From Parabacteroides sp. FAFU027 (GTDB taxonomy: Bacteria; Bacteroidota; Bacteroidia; Bacteroidales; UBA7332), in NCBI RefSeq assembly GCF_022808675.1, contig NZ_JAKZKV010000005.1:124001-188000 (forward strand): a DNA stretch of 64,000 nt, in the 5' to 3' direction. Of this stretch, positions 54,234 through 62,641 are shown piece by piece. Below the pieces are notes generated by a model. That model was not told where the DNA came from. It saw nothing but the letters and a program-made list of their open reading frames with translations, and did no database searches. Position 1 is the stretch's first letter, and each line of letters starts with the position of its first letter. Made by a program: the position numbers and the translations under genes.

Positions 54234-56855
54234 TTACGGTTTAATGACTTTGGATAAAACGGCCGGGACTTGCAACAAATCGTAATCGTGGTCGTAAATC
54301 AGGTATTTGTTGTACCATACCGGCGAAAACTTCTCCTTATAATCACGTAATCCTTTGTAGTGCGAGAAGGTACGCACCTTTTCGTAAGCAAACTTCATAG
54401 ATTCTTCAGTGATGTTTTGCGGACTCTCTATCCCTGATAGCGGTGCAAAGCCCAGGTTGACGTACCGCAGCTGCTGACTTTTCACATATTTGAAAAGCTC
54501 TATCAGAATGAAATCCATCACCCCGTTCGGTGCATCCAGCGTTTTGCGTATCAGGTCATAAGTTGCCTCTTCTTTCGCATAATCGGGGATAACGTTGAGA
54601 AAAGCAACGATTTTCTCCTCCGGACTTTCCACCGTGATGATGGTCTGCTGCTTCAACTCTTCCCAGATAAACATTCCCTGTGAAAAGATAATCTCGCTGC
54701 GCCCGGTCTCATTTAGCCACTCGTCGGAGACAGCCCGAAGCTTCTGCAGGACGCCATCTTTAATCGGCGGAGTATGAATAGTGGATTTATATCCCCGTTC
54801 GATTACCTTATTCACCGCATTACGCATAGGTTTGCGACTGCCGCCTTCAAGGGTAAAGGTATTCACATCCACCACTCCTTCCTGCCCCAGAAAGAGGTAT
54901 TTCTTATGCAATTTCTTATAGATACCCAGACTCTCGGTGGGTACGCGATAGTAAAAACTCTTCAATCCGTTTTCATAGCAATAATTATCGAACAACCGGA
55001 TGCAACGAAGCAACTGCTCTTCATTTTCCGCTACCGGATCTTCGAGTACGACAGCGTAGTTTCCCGCAATGCGGTAAGCCAGAAAGGCATTCAACTCTTC
55101 GGGAACAAAAAAGAGCTTGTCGGGATAACATTTGAAATAATCCATCGCCGATTTACCGTAATCACTAATCATTTTCTGCGCCTTCTCCCGTTCTTCAGGG
55201 TGAGACAATCGCTTGTACACATACGGACTGACAATCGCATAAAAAAGGAATGACATTGAGAGCAATCCACTGATATTAATCGACAACAGGAAGTGGCGTG
55301 CAAATTCATCCCGCGGAATCAAATCGCTGCTCCCCACGATAAAATAGTTTTGAATCGTATAGCGGACACTTTGCCAATGATTAAAGTCAATATCGAAATG
55401 CTTTTTATCCAGGAAATAAAAGCCTACGATTCCATACACCAATACAGCTACAATACTGGCAAACGCCGTGGTAAAGCCGACAAACCGTAACCGGGGATTG
55501 CTTCGGATATAATACTCTTTGCGTGAATAAACCAGCATCACCAATACAAGCAAAGCGGCAATAGCCTCTTCATAATCAATAGCTTTGGTTAAATGGCCTA
55601 TCGCGGAAACAATACTCAGAGCAATGGCAATCCACCAGGCAGTGCGCAATCCTTTAAACATAAATGCGGCGGTCAATAACATAAAAACACCAGCCAGGGC
55701 AACGAAATAGTTTGAAGCAGTAATGGCGTCTAAAGGAAGAAAGTCTTCCAGTGCTTCCAGTCGCGTATCAATGGCGGGAGTAAATACCGATATTACATTG
55801 ATTAATCCCAAAGCAAATATCAGCAGTGCCGGAATAATCCGCATCAGTAGTTTATTGATTCGAATCAGAAAACTCAGTCCGCCCATCAATAGCGTGAGCC
55901 AGAACTCGAAGAAGCGGTAGAGAAAGGTTATTGAAATGGCCTCTACCTGTGAAAAGCCGAAACGCATCAATACATACGCCATGGAAAACTCTACGGCACC
56001 CAGTCCCCGCATAAATGGAGAAATAACCAGAAATAATACTGCGACCAGATAGCCTAATAAGGCAATAAAAATGGTCGGGCTAAAATTCAGTGCCAACATG
56101 GCTATATAAAGATGTATAGCGCCGGTCAGGTCGATGATCACAGAAACAACGACTGCCATCACCAGACTTTTCCGGTCAATGGTGTTGGATATCAGGTCCT
56201 GCATAAAAACCTCGGAAGCCGGGAAATAACGGATGATTAGCTTATACACCTTCCCCTCGCCCATTACCGAATGGTAAATAAAGTAAAAGAGGTAAATCAA
56301 TCCGGCCAATGCACCTAAGGCAAACCATTCCCCCGAGCCGATTACACCTTCAGCCATCGCATAAATAAATACCGGAATAGCGACAATCAACACCGATAGC
56401 ACACCTACAAAAGCATAGATGGAAGAGGCAAAATGAATCTTTGACTTCGAAACTCCGGTCCTTTCCACCTCTCCACTAAAGAAGGCTAATGAAGAAACGC
56501 CTCCCGCAGGTATAAAAACGCTGATAAAGTTACGTTTCAGGAAAAGCAGAACAGCCACGGGTATAGGTATCCTGCTCCGGACAGCAGCAAATGAGTACCG
56601 GTACATATATCCCTGCAACCAGATGTGAATCACGGTCACACTAATTCCCGCCAGCACATATTCCCATTTGGCAGAAAAAAGTGTTTTGCGTACTTCGCTT
56701 AGTTCTGACTCTTCGTGCTTGAAAAACCAGATCGCCAGGGCAATAAAGAGTGCTGTTAACAAGAACTGAGCGATTATTTTTCCATTCTCCCGGAGAAATG
56801 GAATTCCCAGCTCAGTCAAATGCCGGAATTTTATGACTTCAACATTCATCTTCAT
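54234..56855 (-). CDS. mprF: MprF: lysyl-phosphatidylglycerol synthase/flippase
   Basis: 873 residues. The N-terminal ~530 residues have about 13-14 membrane helices (flippase domain), e.g. FLLTALFIALAIWFF and FIALLGYLVAVLFLVISPF. The C-terminal DUF2156/GNAT-like synthase domain has RYPTES-like contacts (YYRVPTESLGIYKKL), and the end RDYKEKFSPVWYNKYLIY is the family's closing motif. It moves an amino acid (Lys or Ala) from aminoacyl-tRNA to phosphatidylglycerol and flips it outward, which lowers negative charge and protects against cationic peptides. Its gene precedes acvB. Confidence 0.93.
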   Translation of the reverse strand: MKMNVEVIKFRHLTELGIPFLRENGKIIAQFLLTALFIALAIWFFKHEESELSEVRKTLFSAKWEYVLAGISVTVIHIWLQGYMYRYSFAAVRSRIPIPVAVLLFLKRNFISVFIPAGGVSSLAFFSGEVERTGVSKSKIHFASSIYAFVGVLSVLIVAIPVFIYAMAEGVIGSGEWFALGALAGLIYLFYFIYHSVMGEGKVYKLIIRYFPASEVFMQDLISNTIDRKSLVMAVVVSVIIDLTGAIHLYIAMLALNFSPTIFIALLGYLVAVLFLVISPFMRGLGAVEFSMAYVLMRFGFSQVEAISITFLYRFFEFWLTLLMGGLSFLIRINKLLMRIIPALLIFALGLINVISVFTPAIDTRLEALEDFLPLDAITASNYFVALAGVFMLLTAAFMFKGLRTAWWIAIALSIVSAIGHLTKAIDYEEAIAALLVLVMLVYSRKEYYIRSNPRLRFVGFTTAFASIVAVLVYGIVGFYFLDKKHFDIDFNHWQSVRYTIQNYFIVGSSDLIPRDEFARHFLLSINISGLLSMSFLFYAIVSPYVYKRLSHPEEREKAQKMISDYGKSAMDYFKCYPDKLFFVPEELNAFLAYRIAGNYAVVLEDPVAENEEQLLRCIRLFDNYCYENGLKSFYYRVPTESLGIYKKLHKKYLFLGQEGVVDVNTFTLEGGSRKPMRNAVNKVIERGYKSTIHTPPIKDGVLQKLRAVSDEWLNETGRSEIIFSQGMFIWEELKQQTIITVESPEEKIVAFLNVIPDYAKEEATYDLIRKTLDAPNGVMDFILIELFKYVKSQQLRYVNLGFAPLSGIESPQNITEESMKFAYEKVRTFSHYKGLRDYKEKFSPVWYNKYLIYDHDYDLLQVPAVLSKVIKP

Positions 56856-57007
56856 ATCCTACTTTCTTAGAAATGAAATCAGACCCGGATTTGTATCCAT
56901 GTTTAATTCATGTATATACAACAAAACAAAGTCCTGTTTTGATTAACACTTCTGATTCAATGAGTAAATAACAAATGAATTTTCATGTACAGCAGACCAT
57001 TACGGGT

Positions 57008-57083
57008 GCAGCGTCCCGATAGCCATCTCGGGATTTAACCGCTGATTCTCTCCGAATATTATCGCAGTTAAAAACTGAGACAC
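57008..57083. repeat. Dispersed repeat, copy 1 (inverted to 58414-58489)
   Basis: The GCAGCGTCCCGATAGCCATC... segment to GGATTTAACCGCTG, with the following CGCAGTTAAAAACTG hairpin, matches the reverse complement of 58414-58489 over ~75 bases with a few changes. It lies in the 412-base gap upstream of the Lys-rich gene; nothing else is seen in that gap. Confidence 0.85.
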
Positions 57084-57267
57084 ACGTATACTCTCACATT
57101 CGAAATAACTCCGAAACATTCAAACTGAACAAATAAAATGGACGATTCATTATCAGTAGCTGTAAGACAGATAAACAACAAATAAATCATTGACATGAAC
57201 AAACCCAAACTACTGCCTGTTTAATAGGGGTATTTTCTTTTTTGTATAACACTAAATTCTACGCTTT

Positions 57268-57534
57268 ATGAAAAAACTATGGGTATCCATGATGGCTTGC
57301 GCATTTTTGCTCGCAACATCAGGCGCAATCGCACAAACAACCACTAAACCGGCTGAAAAGGAAAAAAAAGAAGCTCCTGCACCTCCTGCGCACAAAAAAC
57401 ACATGGAAAAAAAAGCTCCGATGAAAAAAGAGTGTGAAAAGAAAGATGCCGATAAAAAAGAATGCATGAAGAAAGAAGGTGAAAAGAAAGCCATAAACAA
57501 AAAAGCTCATGAAAAAGCACCTGAAAAGAAATAA
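57268..57534 (+). CDS. Small secreted Lys/Glu-rich protein with KKEC repeats
   Basis: 88 residues. Signal peptide MKKLWVSMMACAFLLATSGAIAQ, then a highly charged tail of Lys, Glu, Ala, Pro with repeats such as KKECEKK, DKKECMKK and GEKK. Cysteines are spaced by about 11 residues in that tail. Low complexity; predicted disordered or coiled. Function is unknown. It has a terminator after it. The minus strand is also open here, but that is an effect of codon bias. Confidence 0.65.
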   Translation: MKKLWVSMMACAFLLATSGAIAQTTTKPAEKEKKEAPAPPAHKKHMEKKAPMKKECEKKDADKKECMKKEGEKKAINKKAHEKAPEKK

Positions 57535-57552
57535 GTTTTCTGTGAATAATCA

Positions 57553-57592
57553 TAAGACGTCTGATGGAAATGTTCTGTCAGACGTTTTTTTG
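57553..57592 (+). terminator. Terminator of the Lys-rich gene
   Basis: ACGTCTGA / TCAGACGT stem followed by seven T. Confidence 0.8.
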
Positions 57593-57826
57593 GCACAATA
57601 ACGTTTCGTGGCTAAGATGTTTTGAAAGAAAGCTTATACCATAATTAATTCACGATGAAAAATTGACCCATTCTTGGATTTGAAATGAAGGAACTTTCCT
57701 CTGGACTCGAAACCAATACTCTGAGACCTTCTAAATATCATTATGACAGCATAAAAGGGCAATCGGATAACTTTTGCAAGCAAATTAACTTCAAAAACTA
57801 TTTGCCCCATTCTCTATACCATCTCT

Positions 57827-57870
57827 GGAGGATCCCTGGAGTGTCCCTAGAGGATCCCTGGAGGATCAAT
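57827..57870. repeat. Array D: four 11-bp units (GGAG core)
   Basis: GGAG or AGAG at 57827, 57838, 57849 and 57860, exactly 11 bases apart. The unit is close to GGAGGATCCCT and includes the palindrome GGATCC. Confidence 0.85.
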
Positions 57871-58149
57871 ACCGGAAAAAAGACTCTTTTTCGAAATCCG
57901 GTTGTAGCAAAATGTCAAAAACAGTCTGACTGATATTCTGATATAAGACCCGAAGCGAAATCTGTAAAGTCAAACATATCACCCCTCCCATTTAAATACT
58001 TTCCGGAACCAAAGCTAAAAAGCACCATCTATCTTATTCAAAAGCCAATATTTACAACCTATCACCTGAAAGAGGCAAAACACTACAAATCCACACAAAG
58101 CACCTATCCAAAACATCAAACTATAACTAAAAGCCTAAATCCTTTAATG

Positions 58150-58208
58150 GGAATAGTATCGGAGGAATATTGGAGCAGTATCGGAGCAGTATCGGAGGAA
58201 AAGCGAAG
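58150..58208. repeat. Array E: six 11-bp units (GGAG core)
   Basis: GGAA at 58150, GGAG at 58161, 58172, 58183 and 58194, and GAAG at 58205, exactly 11 bases apart. The unit is close to GGAGCAGTATC. Confidence 0.85.
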
Positions 58209-58279
58209 CTAGCCGGTTTTCAGGACAATTTAGTCAAAAGGCATAGATACTCTGCGGAGTTGTTACATAGAAGCCCCTA

Positions 58280-58356
58280 CACTGGCACGGCTTTAGCAAA
58301 AGCGTTCCCGAATTCTATCGGGGCCGTGCCCAAAAACCAGACAGCTTGTAGCTGTC
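58280..58356. repeat. Dispersed hairpin element, copy 1
   Basis: CACTGGCACGGCTTTAGC ... GCCGTGCCCAAAAAC followed by GACAGCTTGTAGCTGTC (58340-58356). Shares its parts with 61542-61601 and 62579-62641. Confidence 0.8.
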
Positions 58357-58413
58357 ATATTCAAAAAGCTCAAACACAAAAAATCAATAGTAAAATCGAA
58401 ACAACGCCATCAG

Positions 58414-58489
58414 GTGTTGCGGTTTTTAACCGCAATTATCTTGTATTAGAACCAGCGGTTAAATCCCGAGATAACTATCGGGACACTGC
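58414..58489. repeat. Dispersed repeat, copy 2 (inverted to 57008-57083)
   Basis: CAGCGGTTAAATCCCGAGAT ... CTATCGGGACACTGC is the reverse complement of 57008-57044, with further likeness in the next ~40 bases. Confidence 0.85.
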
Positions 58490-58723
58490 CCCCATAAGAA
58501 AATGCTATGAATGAACAGCAAAGGACTTAATGCTGACGAGGCCTCTTGATGCTGTTAGGTTTACTCGTTCTCCATCGTTACATGGTTAATTAAAGAGACT
58601 TTATTCGCACGACACCATCCTAACAGCGTATAAAAAAAACAGCCTCTCCCCCATTATCATTTTGATAGTCAAAACCAGACAATCCGTCTCTTTTTATCAA
58701 ACCACCTATATGCGTACAACTGT

Positions 58724-58771
58724 GGAGCATATGTGGAGTTACTGTGGAGTTGCTGTAGAGGAAGAGCGGAG
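58724..58771. repeat. Array F: five 11-bp units (GGAG core)
   Basis: GGAG at 58724, 58735 and 58746, AGAG at 58757, and GGAG at 58768, exactly 11 bases apart. The unit is close to GGAGTTACTGT. Confidence 0.85.
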
Positions 58772-59325
58772 TTGCCTGCTATGAAAACCAGGGAGATTCG
58801 TGACAAAATGGCAAATACCCGTTGGTGCAGAACTAAGCGATAGTGGGGATATATTGACTCCGTCGATTTACTCTTTGCTCCAATTCCTAGCTTACCTGGT
58901 CATATTAGCAGTAAAAACTACGGAGATTTATACGCATATCACTACCAAAGGTTTCAATCAGATTAAGAGCCCTTTGGACAATCTCAATATTAAGTAATTG
59001 ACATATTTGTATTTCAATATTTTATTCATACATTTGAGGTGTGAATTAGAATAAATACAATCAAATCACAACCTTCTCTATTGCCCTTTTTTCTGTATGT
59101 GACACAGCTCTTTTTTGCCATTATTAGATACAAGCCTAAAATACAACCTATTATACACCAAATCAAAAATATCTAAGGCGGAAATATACGACATCAGTGT
59201 CTCATACAGGAATCGAGTGTCACATAGAGAGATGTTATGGCCAAGTGTAGAAAAAAAGAAAGACAAGAGAAATCTATCCTATAAGTGACAATTATCGCGA
59301 GACTTATAATTGAGAAACAAAAGAA

Positions 59326-59871
59326 ATGAAACTAAAAATAGACATAGAAAAATCAATAGAAAAGGGAAAGATTTGCCCGAAATCATGGTTTAGTTACTAT
59401 TCAGATTTTCTTTGGTACGGATTCTTTGCGACAGTATTCCTTTCTTACATTTTAATGGACATACTGAGGGATAGCACTCATGAAATAACACCTATTAGAA
59501 TTTTCTGGATTTCTATTTACATTATAATTTGTTCATTGACATTCTTCACTATTGACAAGATGAAGAAACTAACTGTGTTGTCTGTCAAAGACAAAACAAA
59601 AACCAAACAATATATTCATGACTTGACAACTGATCCTAACTGGAAGATTCAAAAAGAAGAAGATGATATAATAATCTTTCAAACAAATCCTAGGTTCAGC
59701 AACGAAAGACAAGTAACCTTTATTTTTAGAACTGGAAATCTATATATTAGCGTAATGAGTTTTGGACGAGATATAACTTCCCCAATTTATTACTTCTCAG
59801 ATAAAGATGTACTGAAAACTATTATCAACAAGCTGAAAGAAAACAACATAGTTCAATACGACTTTTCTTGA
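59326..59871 (+). CDS. Hypothetical membrane protein (possible cassette gene)
   Basis: 181 residues. Two membrane helices in the first 80 residues (FLWYGFFATVFLSYILMDIL and IFWISIYIIICSLTFFTI), then a soluble C-terminal domain (~residues 100-181) with strands such as DDIIIFQTNPRF and RQVTFIFRTGNLYISVMSF. Strongly A/T-rich compared with housekeeping genes. No named family recognised. An attC-like palindrome follows it, the order seen in integron cassettes. Confidence 0.7.
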   Translation: MKLKIDIEKSIEKGKICPKSWFSYYSDFLWYGFFATVFLSYILMDILRDSTHEITPIRIFWISIYIIICSLTFFTIDKMKKLTVLSVKDKTKTKQYIHDLTTDPNWKIQKEEDDIIIFQTNPRFSNERQVTFIFRTGNLYISVMSFGRDITSPIYYFSDKDVLKTIINKLKENNIVQYDFS

Positions 59872-59954
59872 GCTTGAATTGCGGACTGATTGTAGAGAAA
59901 CACGACTAAAATACTTCGTATGAAAAGCGACGAAATAAAAAAATAAAACACCTA

Positions 59955-60092
59955 GGCCATAACACACGCCTATGTTCATTGGCTGGCTGACGTGCATTTA
60001 GCAGGTTTTGCTCCCGCATTCACTTTGTCGCAGTGCGACAGTGAACGCTCCCGCACCCCGCCAAATGCCCATAGCCTCGGTCGTTAGGCGGC
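59955..60092. other. attC-like imperfect palindrome (~138 bp)
   Basis: The left end has CCATAAC and GCCTATG; the right end has CATAGCC and GTTAGGC (60083-60089). GTTAGGC fits the GTTRRRY core of attC sites, but the left end does not fit RYYYAAC fully. The interior folds as a long hairpin (GCATTTAGC with GCCAAATGC, TTTGTCGC with GCGACAGT). G/C-rich against an A/T-rich background. It separates two orphan genes. No integrase gene in the window. Confidence 0.45.
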
Positions 60093-60111
60093 ATTCTAAA
60101 AAAACAGCAAG

Positions 60112-60897
60112 ATGAAAGGTAGAATTTACGTATTATCATTGTTATTGATTTCTTTATTTGCTCTATTTAGTTTTACGAATTCAGACAAATCGAATACAAG
60201 TAATTCGACAAATTTGACCGAATCAAAAACAGACCAGAAAAAAGATCTTTGTTGGAAAGGAACTTTAAATGGGAAAATACCAATTTTCATTCATTATCAG
60301 TTTGACAATGAAGTAATAATTGGAGAAATTATTTACCTAAACACAAAAAGTAAAACTCCGATTAAACTTATTGGGACAATTGAGGATTGGGATAAAAAGT
60401 ACAGACTTTTAGAATTTGACAAAGCCGGAAATATTACCGGAATTATAACTGGACTTCCAGACGGTAAAGAATTTAATGGAATTTGGTCTTCCCTCAAAAC
60501 AAATAAAGAACTATCTCTAAATTTATCTACAAAAGACACGGTTATAATTTCAAAAGATTATCAACCTGATTTGTCAAAAATATTTGGAGATTATGAATAC
60601 CAGTGGGGGAACAAGGCTTCTGGTATTTTTAATATAACTAAAATCAACAAGGACAAAGCTTCTTTTAATATATACTCAGTGAAAGGAGAACCAGAATTAA
60701 GTACAGCAGAAATTGAAACTGATACTATAAAGTTGACAAAGCGGGAATTTATTTATAATGTTCCAGAATCAGATGATTGCGAGTTTAAAGTGAAATTTTT
60801 CAAAGACTTTGTTTTTATAAAGTACACAAAAGAGCATCGTAGCAGACTGTTTGGACTAAATGCGACTATTGATGGAATATTCTTTAAAACGAAATAA
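60112..60897 (+). CDS. Hypothetical secreted protein
   Basis: 261 residues. MKGRIYVLSLLLISLFALFSF is a signal peptide or anchor, followed by a Ser/Asn/Thr-rich linker. The rest is beta-rich with two similar parts: CWKGTLNGKIPIFIHYQF...GNITGIITGLPDGKEFNGIW and DYEYQWGNKASGIFNITKI. No family recognised; the layout recalls small periplasmic beta proteins. A/T-rich codons as for 59326. The attC-like palindrome lies 20 bases upstream. Confidence 0.7.
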   Translation: MKGRIYVLSLLLISLFALFSFTNSDKSNTSNSTNLTESKTDQKKDLCWKGTLNGKIPIFIHYQFDNEVIIGEIIYLNTKSKTPIKLIGTIEDWDKKYRLLEFDKAGNITGIITGLPDGKEFNGIWSSLKTNKELSLNLSTKDTVIISKDYQPDLSKIFGDYEYQWGNKASGIFNITKINKDKASFNIYSVKGEPELSTAEIETDTIKLTKREFIYNVPESDDCEFKVKFFKDFVFIKYTKEHRSRLFGLNATIDGIFFKTK

Positions 60898-61216
60898 ATA
60901 CCGACCGCCTATTACATAGCCTTTCGTGCGGTCGGCAAGACCCAGATGAAGTACAGGTTGAACTACATTCCCGATTCACAGTCGATCATGTACGGAAGAA
61001 AGAAGTCATCTGATTATGGAGAAAGCGGCAGGTTTTATGAGCACCGCGGTGTCAGGGTAAGGGAGAAATAGCTTGTATCAAAGAGGCATTGACTGATACA
61101 AACACCAAAAGCAACGCAGCCATGAGTCTCTGAATCAGCCAATATAGTTGATTCTTGTAAAGCATAGACAATACAATGGCCGTCCTGCTTAGTGAAGCGA
61201 GATAAGAAAGCGCAGA
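60898..61216. other. Remnant region downstream of an IS91 relic
   Basis: Begins with a hairpin ACCGACCGC / GCGGTCGG (60903-60936). A short open stretch near 60950-61071 (MKYRLNYIPDSQSIMYGRKK...) could be a gene fragment but has no match I know. The remainder shows no gene. Confidence 0.4.
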
Positions 61217-61531
61217 TTACAGGATCAGGGTCGTGGTTTGCGGATAAAAGACATTGCCAGGCGAACGGATGCGCGGTAGAATTTCTACCGGCTGAATGTT
61301 GCCTTTGCTGCAAGCAGGGCACTGACAGGAATCGTAACCGGTCAGACGGATGATGCGTTGCTGTCGGGTTTCTGCCTTCAGGATGATATCCGGTTTCTGT
61401 TTCAGGGCTTTAACCTGCTCTTTATAGCTGCTGCCCAGTATGCCGAAGTAGCGGATCTTTACAAAGCCTTTGGGTAGAATGTGCATCGCAAAGCGTCGCA
61501 AAAACTCTACCCCTCTTTCGCGCGAGTTTGA
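61217..61531 (-). pseudogene. IS91-family transposase, C-terminal fragment
   Basis: About 105 codons. The minus-strand frame reads RERGVEFLRRFAMHILPKGF and then VKIRYFGILGSSYKEQ, which is the well-known C-terminal piece of IS91 (Y2, REP-type) transposases. After it come CPAC and EILPRI parts. The N-terminal catalytic tyrosines are absent, and upstream sequence runs into the repeat at 61542. This is a decayed copy. Confidence 0.8.
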
Positions 61532-61541
61532 AAAGTAACTT

Positions 61542-61601
61542 CTGGCGCGGGTTTAGCGATAGCGTACCTCGTACCCAAAACTAAGACAGCTTGTAGCTGT
61601 C
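61542..61601. repeat. Dispersed hairpin element, copy 2
   Basis: CTGGCGCGGGTTTAGCG, a decayed second arm, then GACAGCTTGTAGCTGTC (61585-61601). It abuts the IS91 fragment. Confidence 0.8.
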
Positions 61602-61655
61602 GCATATATTCGTTTAACGAATGATTTAAATCAACATCCGAAACAATTTCTATTC

Positions 61656-62528
61656 ATGAAAAATAGATTAAGTCTTCTTTTTACTTTATCCTTTTCTTCT
61701 ATTTGCATTTTTGCTGACTCAATCCCAGCCATACTAGGTCCTCATGTAATTGTACATTCTATTTTATCGGTAAAAGATTTTGTGTCATATTGTGATATTC
61801 TGTTGTGTATATTTAGTCTATTAATTGTGGTTCCTTTTATTTACATAGGTTATTTGAAAAATCATCCGATTCCGGAAGAACATAAAGCCTATCATTTTGA
61901 GGGAGAGTATAGTGCGAAAAACATCAAAGAATACATTGAGGGTCTAGAAATCTTATTTGGTAAAAGGTTTCTAAGGTTCAGGCAATCATTAGACAAATAC
62001 GATAAAGAGTCCGCCAGAAATCTGCGAAAACATGCTGAAGTAATAGATAGCATCCTATTCTGTATTAAACTTAATGGACGGAAAAGAGTGACTGTGTTTT
62101 GGGACTTATCAGATAGCTTCCTTAAAGGAATGATTCTCTCGTTGCCAGTGATTGGAATAATTGTCGTGATCATCTCCCAAATCTATTTTGGTGTGGTTGG
62201 CCTTCTTATAAGTATAATTCCGGGGATCCTTATTATGCCTTTGTTACTAATCATATTTTCCTCTTTCTTACAATTTACACACTATATCTTTAGAAAAACG
62301 GGGAAACCATTGCCGGCTTTAAGTCTTGGATACTTTGCCCTGGATGCTTTGATAAACAGACAAGTTGCAAGGTCTTTTGATTCTAAATCGGGAGAGTACT
62401 TTTATTATACAATGATTCATCAGTATAACAACATGGTAAACGCCGACTTTCGTTTTAGTAAGGTTTATATACGCACCAGCAGTGATATATATGGCAATCT
62501 TAAGGAACAAGCAGTAGGTGAAAAATAA
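61656..62528 (+). CDS. Hypothetical membrane protein
   Basis: 290 residues. N-terminal signal or helix (LSLLFTLSFSSICIFADS), a helix at about 48-68 (DILLCIFSLLIVVPFIYIGY), a soluble charged loop of ~100 residues, then two more helices (MILSLPVIGIIVVIISQIYF and GLLISIIPGILIMPLLLIIF) and a soluble tail. No family recognised. It is bounded by two copies of the same hairpin element (61542-61601 and 62579-62641), which may have helped its arrival. Confidence 0.7.
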   Translation: MKNRLSLLFTLSFSSICIFADSIPAILGPHVIVHSILSVKDFVSYCDILLCIFSLLIVVPFIYIGYLKNHPIPEEHKAYHFEGEYSAKNIKEYIEGLEILFGKRFLRFRQSLDKYDKESARNLRKHAEVIDSILFCIKLNGRKRVTVFWDLSDSFLKGMILSLPVIGIIVVIISQIYFGVVGLLISIIPGILIMPLLLIIFSSFLQFTHYIFRKTGKPLPALSLGYFALDALINRQVARSFDSKSGEYFYYTMIHQYNNMVNADFRFSKVYIRTSSDIYGNLKEQAVGEK

Positions 62529-62578
62529 AATAAGGACGCTGGCACGCTGTTTTATAACCAAAAGGGGTTAAGTAGACC

Positions 62579-62641
62579 CCACTGGCGCGGGTTTAGCGAA
62601 TGCGCAACCCGTGCCCAAAACAAAGACAGCTTGTAGCTGTC
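62579..62641. repeat. Dispersed hairpin element, copy 3
   Basis: CACTGGCGCGGGTTTAGCG ... CAACCCGTGCCCAAAAC, then GACAGCTTGTAGCTGTC (62625-62641). Nearly the same layout as copy 2. The gap 62642-62974 after it holds nothing else I can name. Confidence 0.8.

Larger units (their letters stand above)
57593..59325. other. Gene-poor 1.7-kb stretch
   Basis: No convincing protein gene. The longest frames (57685-57933, 58170-58514) run over repeats and have no coding look. It holds three 11-bp arrays, one hairpin element with GACAGCTTGTAGCTGTC, and an inverted copy of the repeat at 57008. The rest is A/T-rich with no recognisable feature. Confidence 0.6.

Noticed and set aside
57685-57933. 82-codon frame over array D
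   Set aside because: No ribosome site or domain, and it crosses the 11-bp array.
58170-58514. 114-codon frame in the gene-poor stretch
   Set aside because: Runs across array E, a hairpin element and a dispersed repeat; composition follows the repeats.
59955-60092. Firm call of a chromosomal integron
   Set aside because: Only one attC-like site is seen, its left core does not fit, and no integrase gene is present.
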